Origin: Anthonomus grandis grandis
Lineage: Eukaryota; Arthropoda; Insecta; Coleoptera; Curculionidae
Length of the DNA stretch: 64,000 nucleotides
Direction of reading: 5' to 3'
Assembly (NCBI RefSeq): GCF_022605725.1
Contig: NC_065547.1
Location: forward strand, 18,517,167 to 18,581,166
Every line of letters begins with the position of its first letter. The stretch's first letter is position 1. Below are positions 39,737 through 53,739 of this stretch, one piece after another. The notes under the pieces were generated by a model that saw only the letters and a program-made list of their open reading frames with translations, was not told the origin of the DNA and did not search any database. A program made the translations under genes and the position numbers.

Positions 39737-41167
39737 GATTTGATTTCAATTTAACATTTGAAGTTCACTTGATGTACTGTAAATTATTTTTAAAATTTTT
39801 CTTATGAATTGTTTTCTAAAAAAATAAATATATCTCACTCTATTACTAATATCTATTATTCGAATATAATTTAAATTAACTATTTCACATAAACAAGATA
39901 GTCAAATGATGTTGTTTGCTGCTTGAACACAACCAGAATTAAGAAAATGTAATAACTAATAGGGTTGGCGATTGTTCCGATTTAATTTTAATTCAATTTT
40001 TAGATATAATTTGATTAACCCTAAATGATTTTTACAAATAATTTGATATATTGTGTTTAAAAAAAATAGTAATATCTCACTCAATTACGGTTATCTATTA
40101 TTCAAATTAAATTTAAAATTAATATTTAGGTTATACAAGATGACTCAAATGATCCTTTTTAAGTTTTGGACATAACCAGGGTTAAGAAATTAGAACAATT
40201 AGTCATTATTGCATTGTCCGATTTGATTCCAATTTAATCTTTGAAGTTCATTTGATGTACTGTAAATAATTTTTAAAATTTTTCTTATGAATTGTTTTTT
40301 AAAAAAATAATTATATCTCACTCTATTACTGTTATCTATTATTCGAATAGAATTTAAATTTACTATTTCGCATATACAAGATAGCCCAATGATGTTTTTT
40401 GCGGTTTGAACACAACCAGAATTAAGAAAATATAATAACTAATAGCGTTAAAGATTGTTTCGTTTTAATTTTAATTTAATTTTTAGATATAATTTGATTA
40501 ACCCTACATGACTTTTAAAAATATTTTGATGTATTGTGTTTAAAAAAAATAGTCATATCTCACTCAATTACGGTTATCTATTATTCAAATTTATTTAAAA
40601 AATTAATATTTAGGTTATACAAGATGACATAACTGATCCTTTTTATGTTTTGGACATAACCAGGATAAAGAAAATCGATTACTATAACCTATAGCTATTG
40701 TTCCGATATGATTTCAATTTAATTTTTAGATATAATTTGTTTAACCCTAAATAATTATTTAAATTTTTTAATGTATTGTGTTTTAAAAAAATAGTCATAT
40801 CTCACTCAATTACGGTTATCTATTATTCAAATTTATTTTAAAATTAATATTTAGGTTATACAAGATGACTCAAATGATCCTTTTTAAGTTTTGGACATAA
40901 CCAGGGTTAAGAAAATAGAACAATTAATCATTATAGCATTGTCCGATATGATTCCAATTTAATCTTTGAAGTTCATTTGATGGACTAAATTATTTTTAAA
41001 ATTTTTCTTATGAATTGTTTTTTAAAAAAATAATTATATCTCACTCTATTACTAATATCTATTATTCGAATATAATTTAAATTAACTATTTCGCATATAC
41101 AAGATAGCCAAATGATGTTTTTTGCGGTTTGAACACAACCAGAATTAAGAAAATGTAATAAGTAATA

Positions 41168-41207
41168 GGGTTGGGTTGGGTTGGGTTGGGTTGGGTTGGG
41201 TTGGGTT
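41168..41207 (+). repeat. G-rich pentamer tract GGG(TTGGG)7TT
   Basis: Eight runs of three G spaced by TT lie on the plus strand. It expanded from the AATAGGGTTGG found at the end of many B monomers and replaces the start of the next monomer. Four or more G3 runs with 2-nt loops meet the usual rule for G-quadruplex formation. It differs from the TTAGG telomere repeat of most insects. Confidence 0.95.
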
Positions 41208-42868
41208 ATCCCACTCTATTACTGATATCTATTATTCGAATATAATTTAAATTTACTATTTCGCATATACAAGATAGCCAAATGATGTTTTTTGCGAATT
41301 GAACACAACCAGAGTTAAGAAAATGTAATAACTAATAGCGTTGGCGATTGTTCCGATTTAATTTAAATTCAATTTTCAGATATAATTTGATTAAATGATT
41401 TTTAAAAATAGTTTTATGTAATATGTTTCAAAAAAATATTCATATCTCACTCAATTACGGTTATCTATTATTCAAATATAATTAAAAATTAATATTTAGA
41501 TTATCAAGATGACTCAAATGATCCTCTTTAAGTTTTGGACATAACCAGGGTTAAGAAAGTAGAACAATTAATCATTATAGCATTGTCCGATTTGATTCCA
41601 ATTTATTCTTTAAAGTTCATTTGATGTACTGTAAATTATTTTTAAAATTTTTCTTATGAATTGTTTTAAAAAAAAAAAAGAATTATATCTCACTCTATTA
41701 CAGTTATCTATTATTCGAATAGAATTTAAATTTACTATTTCGCATATACAAGATAGCCAAATGATGTTTTTTACGGTTTGAACACAACCAGAATTAAGAA
41801 AATATAATAACTAATAGCGTTAAAGTTTGTTCCGTTTTAATTTTAATTTAATTTTTAGATATAATTTTATTAACCCTAAATGACTTTAAAAAATATTTTG
41901 ATGTATTGTGTTTTAAAAAAATAGTCATATCACACTCAATTAAGGTTATCTATTATTCAAATTTATTTTCAAATTAATATTTAGGTTATACAAGATGACT
42001 CAAATGATCCTTTTTGAGTTTTGGACATAACCAGAATAAAGAAAATCGATTTTTATTATCTATAGCTATTGTTCTGATATGATTTCAATTTAATTTTTAG
42101 ATATAATTTGTTTAACCCTAAGTAATTATTTCAATTTTTTTATGTATTGTGTTTTAAAAAAATAGTCATATCTCACTCAATTACGGTTATCTATTATTCA
42201 AATTTATTCTAAAATTAATATTTAGGTTATACAACATGACATAAATGATCCTTTTTATGTTTTGGATATAACCAGGATAGAGAAAATCGATTACTATTAC
42301 CTATTGCTATTGTTCCGATTTAATTTTAATTAAATTTTTAGATATAATTTGATTAACCCTAAATAATTTAAAAAAATTATTTTATGGATTATGTTTTAAA
42401 AAAATAGTCATATCTCACTCAATTACGATTATCTTTAATTCAAATTTATTTTAAAATTAATATTTAGGTTATACCAGATGACTCAAATTATCCTTTTTAA
42501 GTTTTGGACATAACCAGAATAAAGAAAATCGATTTCTATTATCTATAGCTATTGTTCTGATATGATTTCAATTTAATTTTTAGATATAATTTGTTTAACC
42601 CTAAGTAATTTTTTAAAATATTTGAATTGTTTTTTAAAAAAATAATTATATCTCACTCTGTTACTGTTATCTATTATTCGAATATGATTTAAATTTAATT
42701 TTTCGCATATACAAGATAGCCAAATGATGTTCTTTACGGTTTGAACACATTCATTTGATGTACTGTAAATTATTCGAATATAATTTAAATTTACTATTTC
42801 GCATATACAAGATAGCCAAATTACGTTTTTTGCGGTTTGAACACAACCAGAGTTAAGAAAATGTAATA

Positions 42869-43123
42869 TCAATCAATCAATCAATCAATGCTTTATTATC
42901 ATAAAATTTAAAATTTTGTTGACAAAGCTATTATTTAAATAAATCATACAAACAAAATATACACAAAGACATAACAAAAAATACAAATATATAAAAATAA
43001 AAAATACAACAAAACATACAAAAAACTTAACAATTTTATAAATTGTTTAGGTCACATTTCCTTAAAATCTATAAAATATATATACATTCACTTGTATACA
43101 AAGTCGGCAAAAGGCAGTTTTAT
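42869..43123 (-). mobile_element. Non-LTR retrotransposon tail, copy 3
   Basis: Counterpart of copy 1 (11,562-bp offset). It shares AATACAACAAAAC with copy 1 but has a private CAAAGACATAAC change. Confidence 0.75.
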
Positions 43124-45158
43124 ATATAATAACTAATAGGGTTGGCGATTGTTCCGATTTAATTTTAATTAAATTTTCAGATATAATTTGACTAACCCTA
43201 AATAATTTAAAAAAATAATTTTATGGATTATGTTTAAAAAAAATAGTCATATCTCACTCAATTACGATTATCTATTATTCAAATTTATTTATAAAATTAA
43301 TATTTAGGTTATACAAGATGACTCAAATGATCCTTTTTAAGTTTTGGACATAACCAGGGTTAAGAAAATAGAACAATTAATCATTATAGCATTGTCCAAT
43401 TTGATTCCAATTTAATTTTTGAAGTTCATTTGATGTACTGTAAATTATTTTTAAAATTTTTCTTATGAATTGTTTTTTAAAAAAATAATTATATCTCACT
43501 CTATTACTGTTTTTTGTTATTCGAATATAATTTACTTTTACTCTTTCGCATATACAAGATAGCCAAATGATGTTTTTTACGGTTTGAACACAACCAGAAT
43601 TAGGAAAATATAATAACTAATAGCGTTAACGATTGTTCCGATTTAATTTTAAATTAATTTTTAGATATAATTTAATTAACCCTAAATGATTTTTAAAAAT
43701 ATTTTGATGTATTGTGTTTAAAGAAAAAAGTCATATCTCACTCAATTACGGTTATCTATTATTCAAATATATTTTAAAATTCATATTTAGATTACACAAG
43801 ATGACCCAAATGATCCTTTTTAAGTTTTGGACATAACCAGGGTTAAGAAAATAAAACAATTAATCATTATAGCATTGTCCCATGTGATTCCAATTTAATT
43901 TTTGAAGTTCATTTGATGTACAGTAAATTATTTTTAAAATTTTTCTTATGAATTGTTTTTTAAAAAAATAATTATATCTCACTCTATTACTGTTATCTAT
44001 TATTCGAATAGAATTTAAATTTACTATTTCGCATATACAAGATAGCCAAATGATGTTTTTTACGTTTTGAACACAACCAGAATTAAGAAAATATAATAAC
44101 TAATAGCGTTAAAGATTGTTCCGTTTTAATTTTAATTTAATTTTTAGATATAATTTGATTAACCATAAATGACTTTTAAAAATATTTTGATGAATTGTGT
44201 TTAAAAAAAATAGTCATATCTCACTCAATTAGGGTTATCTTTTATTCAAATTTATTTTAAAATTAATATTTAGGTTATACCAGATGACTCAAATGATCCT
44301 TTTTAAGTTTTGGACATAACCAGAATAAAGAAAATCGATTTCTATTATCTATAGCTATTGTTCTGATATGATTTTAATTTAATTTTTAAATATAATTTGT
44401 TTAACCCTAAGTAATTTTTTTAAATATTTTGATGTATTGTGTTTAAAAAAAATAGTCATATCTCACTCAATTACGGTTATCTATTATTCAAATTTATTCT
44501 AAAATTAATATTTAGGTTATACAACATGACATAAATGATCCTTTTTATGTTTTGGATATAACCAGGATAGAGAAAATCGATTACTATTACCTATTGCTAT
44601 TGTTCCGATTTAATTTTAATTAAATTTTTAGATATAATTTGATTAACCCTAAATAATTTAAAAAAATTATTTTATGGATTATGTTTTAAAAAAATAGTCA
44701 TATCTCACTCAATTACGATTATCTTTAATTCAAATTTATTTTAAAATTAATATTTAGGTTATACCAGATGACTCAAATGATCCTTTTTAAGTTTTGGACA
44801 TAACCAGAATAAAGAAAATCGATTTCTATTATCTATAGCTATTGTTCTGATATGATTTCAATTTAATTTTTAGATATAATTTGTTTAACCCTAAGTAATT
44901 TTTTAAAATATTTGAATTGTTTTTTAAAAAAATAATTATATCTCACTCTGTTACTGTTATCTATTATTCGAATATGATTTAAATTTAATTTTTCGCATAT
45001 ACAAGATAGCCAAATGATGTTCTTTACGGTTTGAACACATTCATTTGATGTACTGTAAATTATTCGAATATAATTTAAATTTACTATTTCGCATATACAA
45101 GATAGCCAAATTACGTTTTTTGCGGTTTGAACACAACCAGAATTAAGAAAATGTAATA

Positions 45159-45413
45159 TCAATCAATCAATCAATCAATGCTTTATTATCATAAAATTTA
45201 AAATTTTGTTGACAAAGCTATTATTTAAATAAATCATACAAACAAAATATACACAAAGACAAAACAAAAAATACAAATATATAAAAATAAAAAATACAAG
45301 AAAACATACAAAAAACTTAACAATTTTATAAATTGTTTAGGTCACATTTCCTTAAAATCTATAAAATATATATACATTCACTTGTATACAAAGTCGGCAA
45401 AAGGCAGTTGTAT
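45159..45413 (-). mobile_element. Non-LTR retrotransposon tail, copy 4
   Basis: Counterpart of copy 2. It shares AATACAAGAAAAC and GCAGTTGTA with copy 2, so the 2290-bp duplication is older than the 11.5-kb one. Confidence 0.75.
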
Positions 45414-48400
45414 ATATAATAACTAATAGGGTTGGCGATTGTTCCGATTTAATTTTAATTAAATTTTCAGATATAATTTGACTAACCCTAAATAATTTAA
45501 AAAAATAATTTTATGGATTATGTTTAAAAAAAATAGTCATATCTCACTCAATTACGATTATCTATTATTCAAATTTATTTATAAAATTAATATTTAGGTT
45601 ATACAAGATGACTCAAATGATCCTTTTTAAGTTTTGGACATAACCAGGGTTAAGAAAATAGAACAATTAATCAATAATAGCATTGTCCGGTTTGATTCCA
45701 ATTTAATCTTTGAAGTTCATTTGATGTACTGTAAATTATTTTTAAAATTTTTCTTATGAATTGTTTTTTAAAAAAATAATTATATCTCACTCTATTACTG
45801 TTTTTTATTATTCGAATAAAATTTACTTTTACTATTTCGCATATACAAGATAGCCAAATGATGTTTTTTCCGGTTTGAACACAGCCAAAATTAAGAAAAT
45901 ATAATAACTAATAGCGTTTACGATTGTTCCGATTTAATTTTAAATTAATTTTTAGATATAATTTGATTAACCCTAAATAATTTAAAAAAATAATTTTATG
46001 GATTATGTTTAAAAAAAATAGTCATATCTCACTCAATTACGATTATCTATTATTCAAATTTATTTATAAAATTAATATTTAGGTTATACAAGATGACTCA
46101 AATGATCCTTTTTAAGTTTTGGACATAACCAGGGTTAAGAAAATAGAACAATTAATCATTATAGCATTGTCCGATTTGATTCCAATTTAATTTTTGAAGT
46201 TCATTTGATGTACTGTAAATTATTTTTAAAATTTTTCTTATGAATTGTTTTTTAAAAAAATAATTATATCTCACTCCATTACTGTTTTTTATTATTCGAA
46301 CAAAATTTACTTTTACTAATTCGCATATACAAGATAGCCAAATGATGTTTTTTCCGGTTTGAACACAGCCAGAATTAAGAAAATATAATAACTAATAGCG
46401 TTTACGATTGTTCCGATTTAATTTTAAATTAATTTTTAGATATAATTTGATTAACCCTAAATGATTTTTAAAAATATTTTGATGTATTGTGTTTAAAGAA
46501 AAAAGTCATATCTCGCTCAATTACGGTTATCTATTATTCAAATATATTTTAAAATTCATATTTAGATTACACAAGATGACCCAAATGATCCTTTTTAAGT
46601 TTTGGACATAACCAGGGTTAAGAAAATAGAACAATTAATCATTATAGCATTGTCCAATTTGATTCCAATTTAATTTTTGAAGTTCATTTGATGTACTGTA
46701 AATTATTTTTAAAATTTTTCTTATGAATTGTTTTTTAAAAAAATAATTATATCTCACTCCATTACTGTTTTTTATTATTCGAATAAAATTTACTTTTACT
46801 ATTTCGCATATACAAGATGGCCAAATGATGTTTTTTCCGGTTTGAACACAGCCAGAATTAAGAAAATATAATAACTAATAGCGTTTACGATTGTTCCGAT
46901 TTAATTTTAAATTAATTTTTAGATATAATTTGATTAACCCTAAATGATTTTTAAAAATATTTTGATGTATTGTGTTTAAAGAAAAAAGTCATATCTCGCT
47001 CAATTACGGTTATCTATTATTCAAATATCTTTTAAAATTCATATTTAGATTACACAAGATGACCCAAATGATCCTTTTTAAGTTTTGGACATAACCAGGG
47101 TTAAGAAAATAGAACAATTAATCATTATAGCATTTTCCAATTTGATTCCAATTTAATTTTTGAAGTTCATTTGATGTACTGTAAATTATTTTTAAAATTT
47201 GTTTTATGAATTGTTTTTTAAAAAAATAATTATATCTCACTCTATTACTGTTTTTTGTTATTCGAATATAATTTACTTTTACTATTTCGCATATACAAGA
47301 TAGCCAAATGATGTTTTTTACGGTTTGAACACAACCAGAATTAAGAAAATATAATAACTTATAGCGTTAAAGATTGTTCCGTTTTAATTTTAATTTAATT
47401 TTTAGATATAATTTGATTAACCCTAAATGACTTTTAAAAATATTTTGATGAATTGTGTTTAAAAAAAATAGTCATATCTCACTCAATTAGAGTTATCTAT
47501 TATTCAAATTTATTTTAAAATTAATATTTAGGTTATACAAGATGACTCAAATGATCCTTTTTAAGTTTTGGATATAACCAGGATAGAGAAAATCGATTAC
47601 TATTACCTATTGCAATTACGGTTATCTATTATTCAAATATATTTTAAAATTCATATTTAGATTACACGAGATGACCCAAATGATCCTTTTTAAGTTTTGG
47701 ACATAACCAGGGTTAAGAAAATAGAACAATTAATCATTATAGCATTGTCTGATTTGATTCCAATTTAATTTTTGAAGTTCATTTGATGTACTGTAAATTA
47801 TTTTTAAAATTTTTCTAATGAATTGTTCTTTAAAAAAATAATTATATCTCGCTCTATTACAGTTATGTATTATTCAAATATAATTTACATTTACTATTCT
47901 ATATACAAGATGACTCAAATGATCCTTTTTAAGTTTTGGACATAACCAGGGTTAAGAAAATAGAACAATTAATCATTATAGCATTGTCCGATTTGATTCC
48001 AATTTAATCTTTGAAGTTTATTTGATGGACTGTAAATTATTTTTAAAATCTTTCACTCTATTACTAATATCTATTATTCTAATATAATTTAAATTTACTA
48101 TTTCGCATATACAAGATAGCCAAATGACGTTTTTTGCGGTTTGAACACAACCAGAGTTAAGAAAATGTAATAACTAATAGGGTTGGCGATTGTTCCGATT
48201 TAATTTTAATTAAATTTTTAGATATAATTTGATTAACCCTAAATAATTTAAAAAAATAATTTTATGGATTATGTTTTAAAAAAATAGTCATATCTCACTC
48301 AATTACGATTATCTTTAATTCAAATTTATTTTAAAATTAATATTTAGGTTATACAAGATGACTCAAATGATCCTTTTTAAGTTTTGGACATAACCAGGGT

Positions 48401-50322
48401 TAAGAAAATAGAACAATTAATCATTATAGCATCGTCCGATTTGATTCCAATTTAATTTTTGAAGTTCATTTGATGTACTGTAAATTATTTTTAAAATTTT
48501 TCTTATGAATTGTTTTTTAAAAAAATAATTATATCTCACTCTATTACTGTTTTTTATTATTCGAATAAAATTTACTTTTACTATTTCGCATATACAAGAT
48601 AGCCAAATGATGTTTTTTCCGGTTTGAACACAGCCAGAATTAAGAAAATATAATAACTAATAGCGTTTACGATTGTTCCGATTTAATTTTAAATTAATTT
48701 TTAGATATAATTTGATTAACCCTAAATGATTTTTAAAAATATTTTGATGTATTGTGTTTAAAGAAAAAAGTCATATCTCGCTCAATTATGGTTATCTATT
48801 ATTCAAATATATTTTAAAATTCATATTTAGATTACACAAGATGACCCAAATGATCCTTTTTAAGTTTTGGACATAACCAGGGTTAAGAAAATAGAACAAT
48901 TAATCATTATAGCATTGTCCAATTTGATTCCAATTTAATTTTTGAAGTTCATTTGATGTACTGTAAATTATTTTTAAAATTTTTCTTATGAATTGTTTTT
49001 TAAAAAAATAATTATATTTCACTCTATTACTGTTATCTATTATTCGAATAGAATTTAAATTTACTAATTCGCATATACAAGATAGCCAAATGATGTTTTT
49101 TACGTTTTGAACACAACCAGAATTAAGAAAATATAATAACTAATAGCGTTAAAGATTGTTCCGTTTTAATTTTAATTTAATTTTTAGATATAATTTGATT
49201 AACCATAAATGACTTTTAAAAATATTTTGATGAATTGTGTTTAAAAAAAATAGTCATATCTCACTCAATTAGGGTTATCTTTTATTCAAATTTATTTTAA
49301 AATTAATATTTAGGTTATACCAGATGACTCAAATGATCCTTTTTAAGTTTTGGACATAACCAGAATAAAGAAAATCGATTTCTATTATCTATAGCTATTG
49401 TTCTGATATGATTTCAATTTAATTTTTAAATATAATTTGTTTAACCCTAAGTAATTTTTTTAAATATTTTGATGTATTGTGTTTAAAAAAAATAGTCATA
49501 TCTCACTCAATTACGGTTATCTATTATTCAAATTTATTCTAAAATTAATATTTAGGTTATACAACATGACATAAATGATCCTTTTAATGTTTTGGATATA
49601 ACCAGGATAGAGAAAATCGATTATTATTACCTATTGCTATTGTTCCGATATGATTTCAATTTAATTTTTAGATATAATTTGCTTAACCTTAAATAATTAT
49701 TTAAAATTTTTTTATGTATTGTATTTTAAAAAAATAGTCATATCTCATTCAATTACGGTTATCTATTATTCAAATTTATTTAAAATTAATATTTAGCTTA
49801 TACAAGATGTCTCAAATGATCCTTTTTAAGTTTTGGACATAACCAGGGTTAAGAAAATAGAACAATTAATCATTATAGCATTGTCCGATTTGCTTCCAAT
49901 TTAATTTTTGAAGTTCATTTAATGTACTATAAATTATTTTTAAATTTTTTCTCATGAATTGTTTTTAAAGAAAATAACCATATCTTACTCTATTACTGTT
50001 ATCTATTATTAGAATATAATTTAAATTTACTATTTCGCATAGACAAGATAGCCAAATGATGTTTTTTGCGGTTTGAACACAACCAGAGTTAAGAAAATGT
50101 AATAACTAATAGGGTTGGCGATTGTTCCGATTTAATTTTAATTAAATTTTTAGATATAATTTGATTAACCCTAAATGATTTTTAAAAATATTTTGATATA
50201 TTGTGTTTAGAAAAAATAGTCATATCTCACTCAATTACGGTTATCTATTCAAATTTATTTTAAAATTAATATTTAGGTTATACAAGATGACTCAATTGAT
50301 CCTTTTTAAGTTTTTTGAAATA

Positions 50323-50352
50323 GGACAATGCTATGGACACATAGCATTGTCC
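50323..50352. repeat. Hairpin copy, perfect arms
   Basis: Counterpart of the 38759 hairpin in the second 11.5-kb unit. Confidence 0.95.
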
Positions 50353-51270
50353 GATTTGATTTCAATTTAACTTTTGAAGTTCACTTGATGTACTGTAAAT
50401 TATTTTTAAAATTTTTCTTATGAATTGTTTTCTAAAAAAATAAATATATCTCACTCTATTACTAATATCTATTATTCGAATATAATTTAAATTAACTATT
50501 TCACATATACAAGATAGTCAAATGATGTTGTTTGCTGCTTGAACACAACCAGAATTAAGAAAATGTAATAACTAATAGGGTTGGCGATTGTTCCGATTTA
50601 ATTTTAATTCAATTTTTGATATAATTTGATTAACCCTAAATGATTTTTACAAATAATTTGATATATTGTGTTTAAAAAAAATAGTAATATCTCACTCAAT
50701 TACGGTTATCTATTATTCAAATTAAATTTAAAATTAATATTTAGGTTATACAAGATGACTCAAATGATCCTTTTTAAGTTTTGGACATAACCAGGGTTAA
50801 GAAAATAGAACAATTAATCATTATAGCATTGTCCGATTTGCTTCCAATTTAATTTTTGAAGTTCATTTAATGTACTATAAATTATTTTTAAATTTTTTCT
50901 CATGAATTGTTTTTAAAGAAAATAACCATATCTTACTCTATTACTGTTATCTATTATTAGAATATAATTTAAATTTACTATTTCGCATAGACAAGATAGC
51001 CAAATGATGTTTTTTGCGGTTTGAACACAACCAGAGTTAAGAAAATGTAATAACTAATAGGGTTGGCGATTGTTCCGATTTAATTTTAATTAAATTTTTA
51101 GATATAATTTGATTAACCCTAAATGATTTTTAAAAATATTTTGATATATTGTGTTTAGAAAAAATAGTCATATCTCACTCAATTACGGTTATCTATTCAA
51201 ATTTATTTTAAAATTAATATTTAGGTTATACAAGATGACTCAATTGATCCTTTTTAAGTTTTTTGAAATA

Positions 51271-51300
51271 GGACAATGCTATGGACACATAGCATTGTCC
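51271..51300. repeat. Hairpin copy, perfect arms
   Basis: Counterpart of the 39707 hairpin in the second 11.5-kb unit, here followed by TTTAACTTTTG. Confidence 0.95.
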
Positions 51301-52731
51301 GATTTGATTTCAATTTAACTTTTGAAGTTCACTTGATGTACTGTAAATTATTTTTAAAATTTTTCTTATGAATTGTTTTCTAAAAAAATAAATATATCTC
51401 ACTCTATTACTAATATCTATTATTCGAATATAATTTAAATTAACTATTTCACATAAACAAGATAGTCAAATGATGTTGTTTGCTGCTTGAACACAACCAG
51501 AATTAAGAAAATGTAATAACTAATAGGGTTGGCGATTGTTCCGATTTAATTTTAATTCAATTTTTAGATATAATTTGATTAACCCTAAATGATTTTTACA
51601 AATAATTTGATATATTGTGTTTAAAAAAAATAGTAATATCTCACTCAATTACGGTTATCTATTATTCAAATTAAATTTAAAATTAATATTTAGGTTATAC
51701 AAGATGACTCAAATGATCCTTTTTAAGTTTTGGACATAACCAGGGTTAAGAAATTAGAACAATTAGTCATTATTGCATTGTCCGATTTGATTCCAATTTA
51801 ATCTTTGAAGTTCATTTGATGTACTGTAAATAATTTTTAAAATTTTTCTTATGAATTGTTTTTTAAAAAAATAATTATATCTCACTCTATTACTGTTATC
51901 TATTATTCGAATAGAATTTAAATTTACTATTTCGCATATACAAGATAGCCCAATGATGTTTTTTGCGGTTTGAACACAACCAGAATTAAGAAAATATAAT
52001 AACTAATAGCGTTAAAGATTGTTTCGTTTTAATTTTAATTTAATTTTTAGATATAATTTGATTAACCCTACATGACTTTTAAAAATATTTTGATGTATTG
52101 TGTTTAAAAAAAATAGTCATATCTCACTCAATTACGGTTATCTATTATTCAAATTTATTTAAAAAATTAATATTTAGGTTATACAAGATGACATAACTGA
52201 TCCTTTTTATGTTTTGGACATAACCAGGATAAAGAAAATCGATTACTATAACCTATAGCTATTGTTCCGATATGATTTCAATTTAATTTTTAGATATAAT
52301 TTGTTTAACCCTAAATAATTATTTAAATTTTTTAATGTATTGTGTTTTAAAAAAATAGTCATATCTCACTCAATTACGGTTATCTATTATTCAAATTTAT
52401 TTTAAAATTAATATTTAGGTTATACAAGATGACTCAAATGATCCTTTTTAAGTTTTGGACATAACCAGGGTTAAGAAAATAGAACAATTAATCATTATAG
52501 CATTGTCCGATATGATTCCAATTTAATCTTTGAAGTTCATTTGATGGACTAAATTATTTTTAAAATTTTTCTTATGAATTGTTTTTTAAAAAAATAATTA
52601 TATCTCACTCTATTACTAATATCTATTATTCGAATATAATTTAAATTAACTATTTCGCATATACAAGATAGCCAAATGAGGTTTTTTGCGGTTTGAACAC
52701 AACCAGAATTAAGAAAATGTAATAAGTAATA

Positions 52732-52771
52732 GGGTTGGGTTGGGTTGGGTTGGGTTGGGTTGGGTTGGGTT
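52732..52771 (+). repeat. G-rich pentamer tract, second copy
   Basis: Same length and eight G3 runs as at 41168. No expansion or contraction separates the two, although tracts of this kind normally change length quickly, which points to a young 11.5-kb duplication. Confidence 0.95.
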
Positions 52772-53739
52772 ATCCCACTCTATTACTGATATCTATTATT
52801 CGAATATAATTTAAATTTACTATTTCGCATATACAAGATAGCCAAATGATGTTTTTTGCGAATTGAACACAACCAGAGTTAAGAAAATGTAATAACTAAT
52901 AGCGTTGGCGATTGTTCCGATTTAATTTAAATTCAATTTTCAGATATAATTTGATTAAATGATTTTTAAAAATAGTTTTATGTAATATGTTTCAAAAAAA
53001 TATTCATATCTCACTCAATTACGGTTATCTATTATTCAAATATAATTAAAAATTAATATTTAGATTATCAAGATGACTCAAATGATCCTCTTTAAGTTTT
53101 GGACATAACCAGGGTTAAGAAAGTAGAACAATTAATCATTATAGCATTGTCCGATTTGATTCCAATTTATTCTTTAAAGTTCATTTGATGTACTGTAAAT
53201 TATTTTTAAAATTTTTCTTATGAATTGTTTTAAAAAAAAAAAAGAATTATATCTCACTCTATTACTGTTATCTATTATTCGAATAGAATTTAAATTTACT
53301 ATTTCGCATATACAAGATAGCCAAATGATGTTTTTTACGGTTTGAACACAACCAGAATTAAGAAAATATAATAACTAATAGCGTTAAAGTTTGTTCCGTT
53401 TTAATTTTAATTTAATTTTTAGATATAATTTTATTAACCCTAAATGACTTTAAAAAATATTTTGATGTATTGTGTTTTAAAAAAATAGTCATATCACACT
53501 CAATTAAGGTTATCTATTATTCAAATTTATTTTCAAATTAATATTTAGGTTATACAAGATGACTCAAATGATCCTTTTTGAGTTTTGGACATAACCAGAA
53601 TAAAGAAAATCGATTTTTATTATCTATAGCTATTGTTCTGATATGATTTCAATTTAATTTTTAGATATAATTTGTTTAACCCTAAGTAATTATTTCAATT
53701 TTTTTATGTATTGTGTTTTAAAAAAATAGTCATATCTCA

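Larger units (their letters stand above)
38240..40190. repeat. Tandem pair of a 948-bp (four-monomer) unit
   Basis: The rare GATTTGCTTCC variant at 38323 recurs at 39271, and hairpins at 38759 and 39707 are also 948 bp apart. Few substitutions separate the two, for example CATATACAAG against CATAAACAAG in the last B monomer. Confidence 0.9.
30594..42155. repeat. HOR unit 11,562 bp, copy 1
   Basis: This long unit contains two retrotransposon tails, a 28.3-30.7-kb-like block (36.1-38.1 kb), a 948-bp tandem pair with hairpins, and a (TTGGG)n tract. Every one of these recurs in the same order in copy 2. The left break lies in the A run before TAGTCATATCTCACTC. No gene is present. Confidence 0.9.
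49800..51760. repeat. Tandem 948-bp pair, second HOR copy
   Basis: Counterpart of the 38.2-40.2 kb pair. The second GATTTGCTTCC here is preceded by GCATTGTCC, where copy 1 has GCATTATCC. Confidence 0.9.
42156..53717. repeat. HOR unit 11,562 bp, copy 2
   Basis: It follows copy 1 at offsets of 11,562-11,564 bp along its length. Differences seen by eye are sparse, for example AAATATCTTTTAAAATTC at about 47027 where copy 1 has AAATATATTTTAAAATTC, AATGAGG at about 52675 where copy 1 has AATGATG, and CTATTACTG against CTATTACAG near the right end. Homology runs about 20 bp past the nominal end, to CATATCTCA at 53739. No gene is present. Confidence 0.9.

Noticed and set aside
41168..41207. Telomere repeat
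   Set aside because: It is a short TTGGG tract grown from the monomer's own TAGGGTTGG end, duplicated with its unit, and flanked on both sides by satellite.
31011..45162. Four near-identical 99-codon minus-strand frames (31011, 33301, 42573, 44863)
   Set aside because: They begin at TTG codons beside the retrotransposon tail and run through B-type monomer sequence. Identity reflects the 2290-bp and 11.5-kb duplications, not coding constraint.
30594..53717. 11.5-kb duplication as a pure assembly artefact
   Set aside because: Private differences between copies (element copies 1 and 3, AAATATCTTTT, AATGAGG) show that they are not the same reads placed twice. Merged haplotypes cannot be excluded without long reads.
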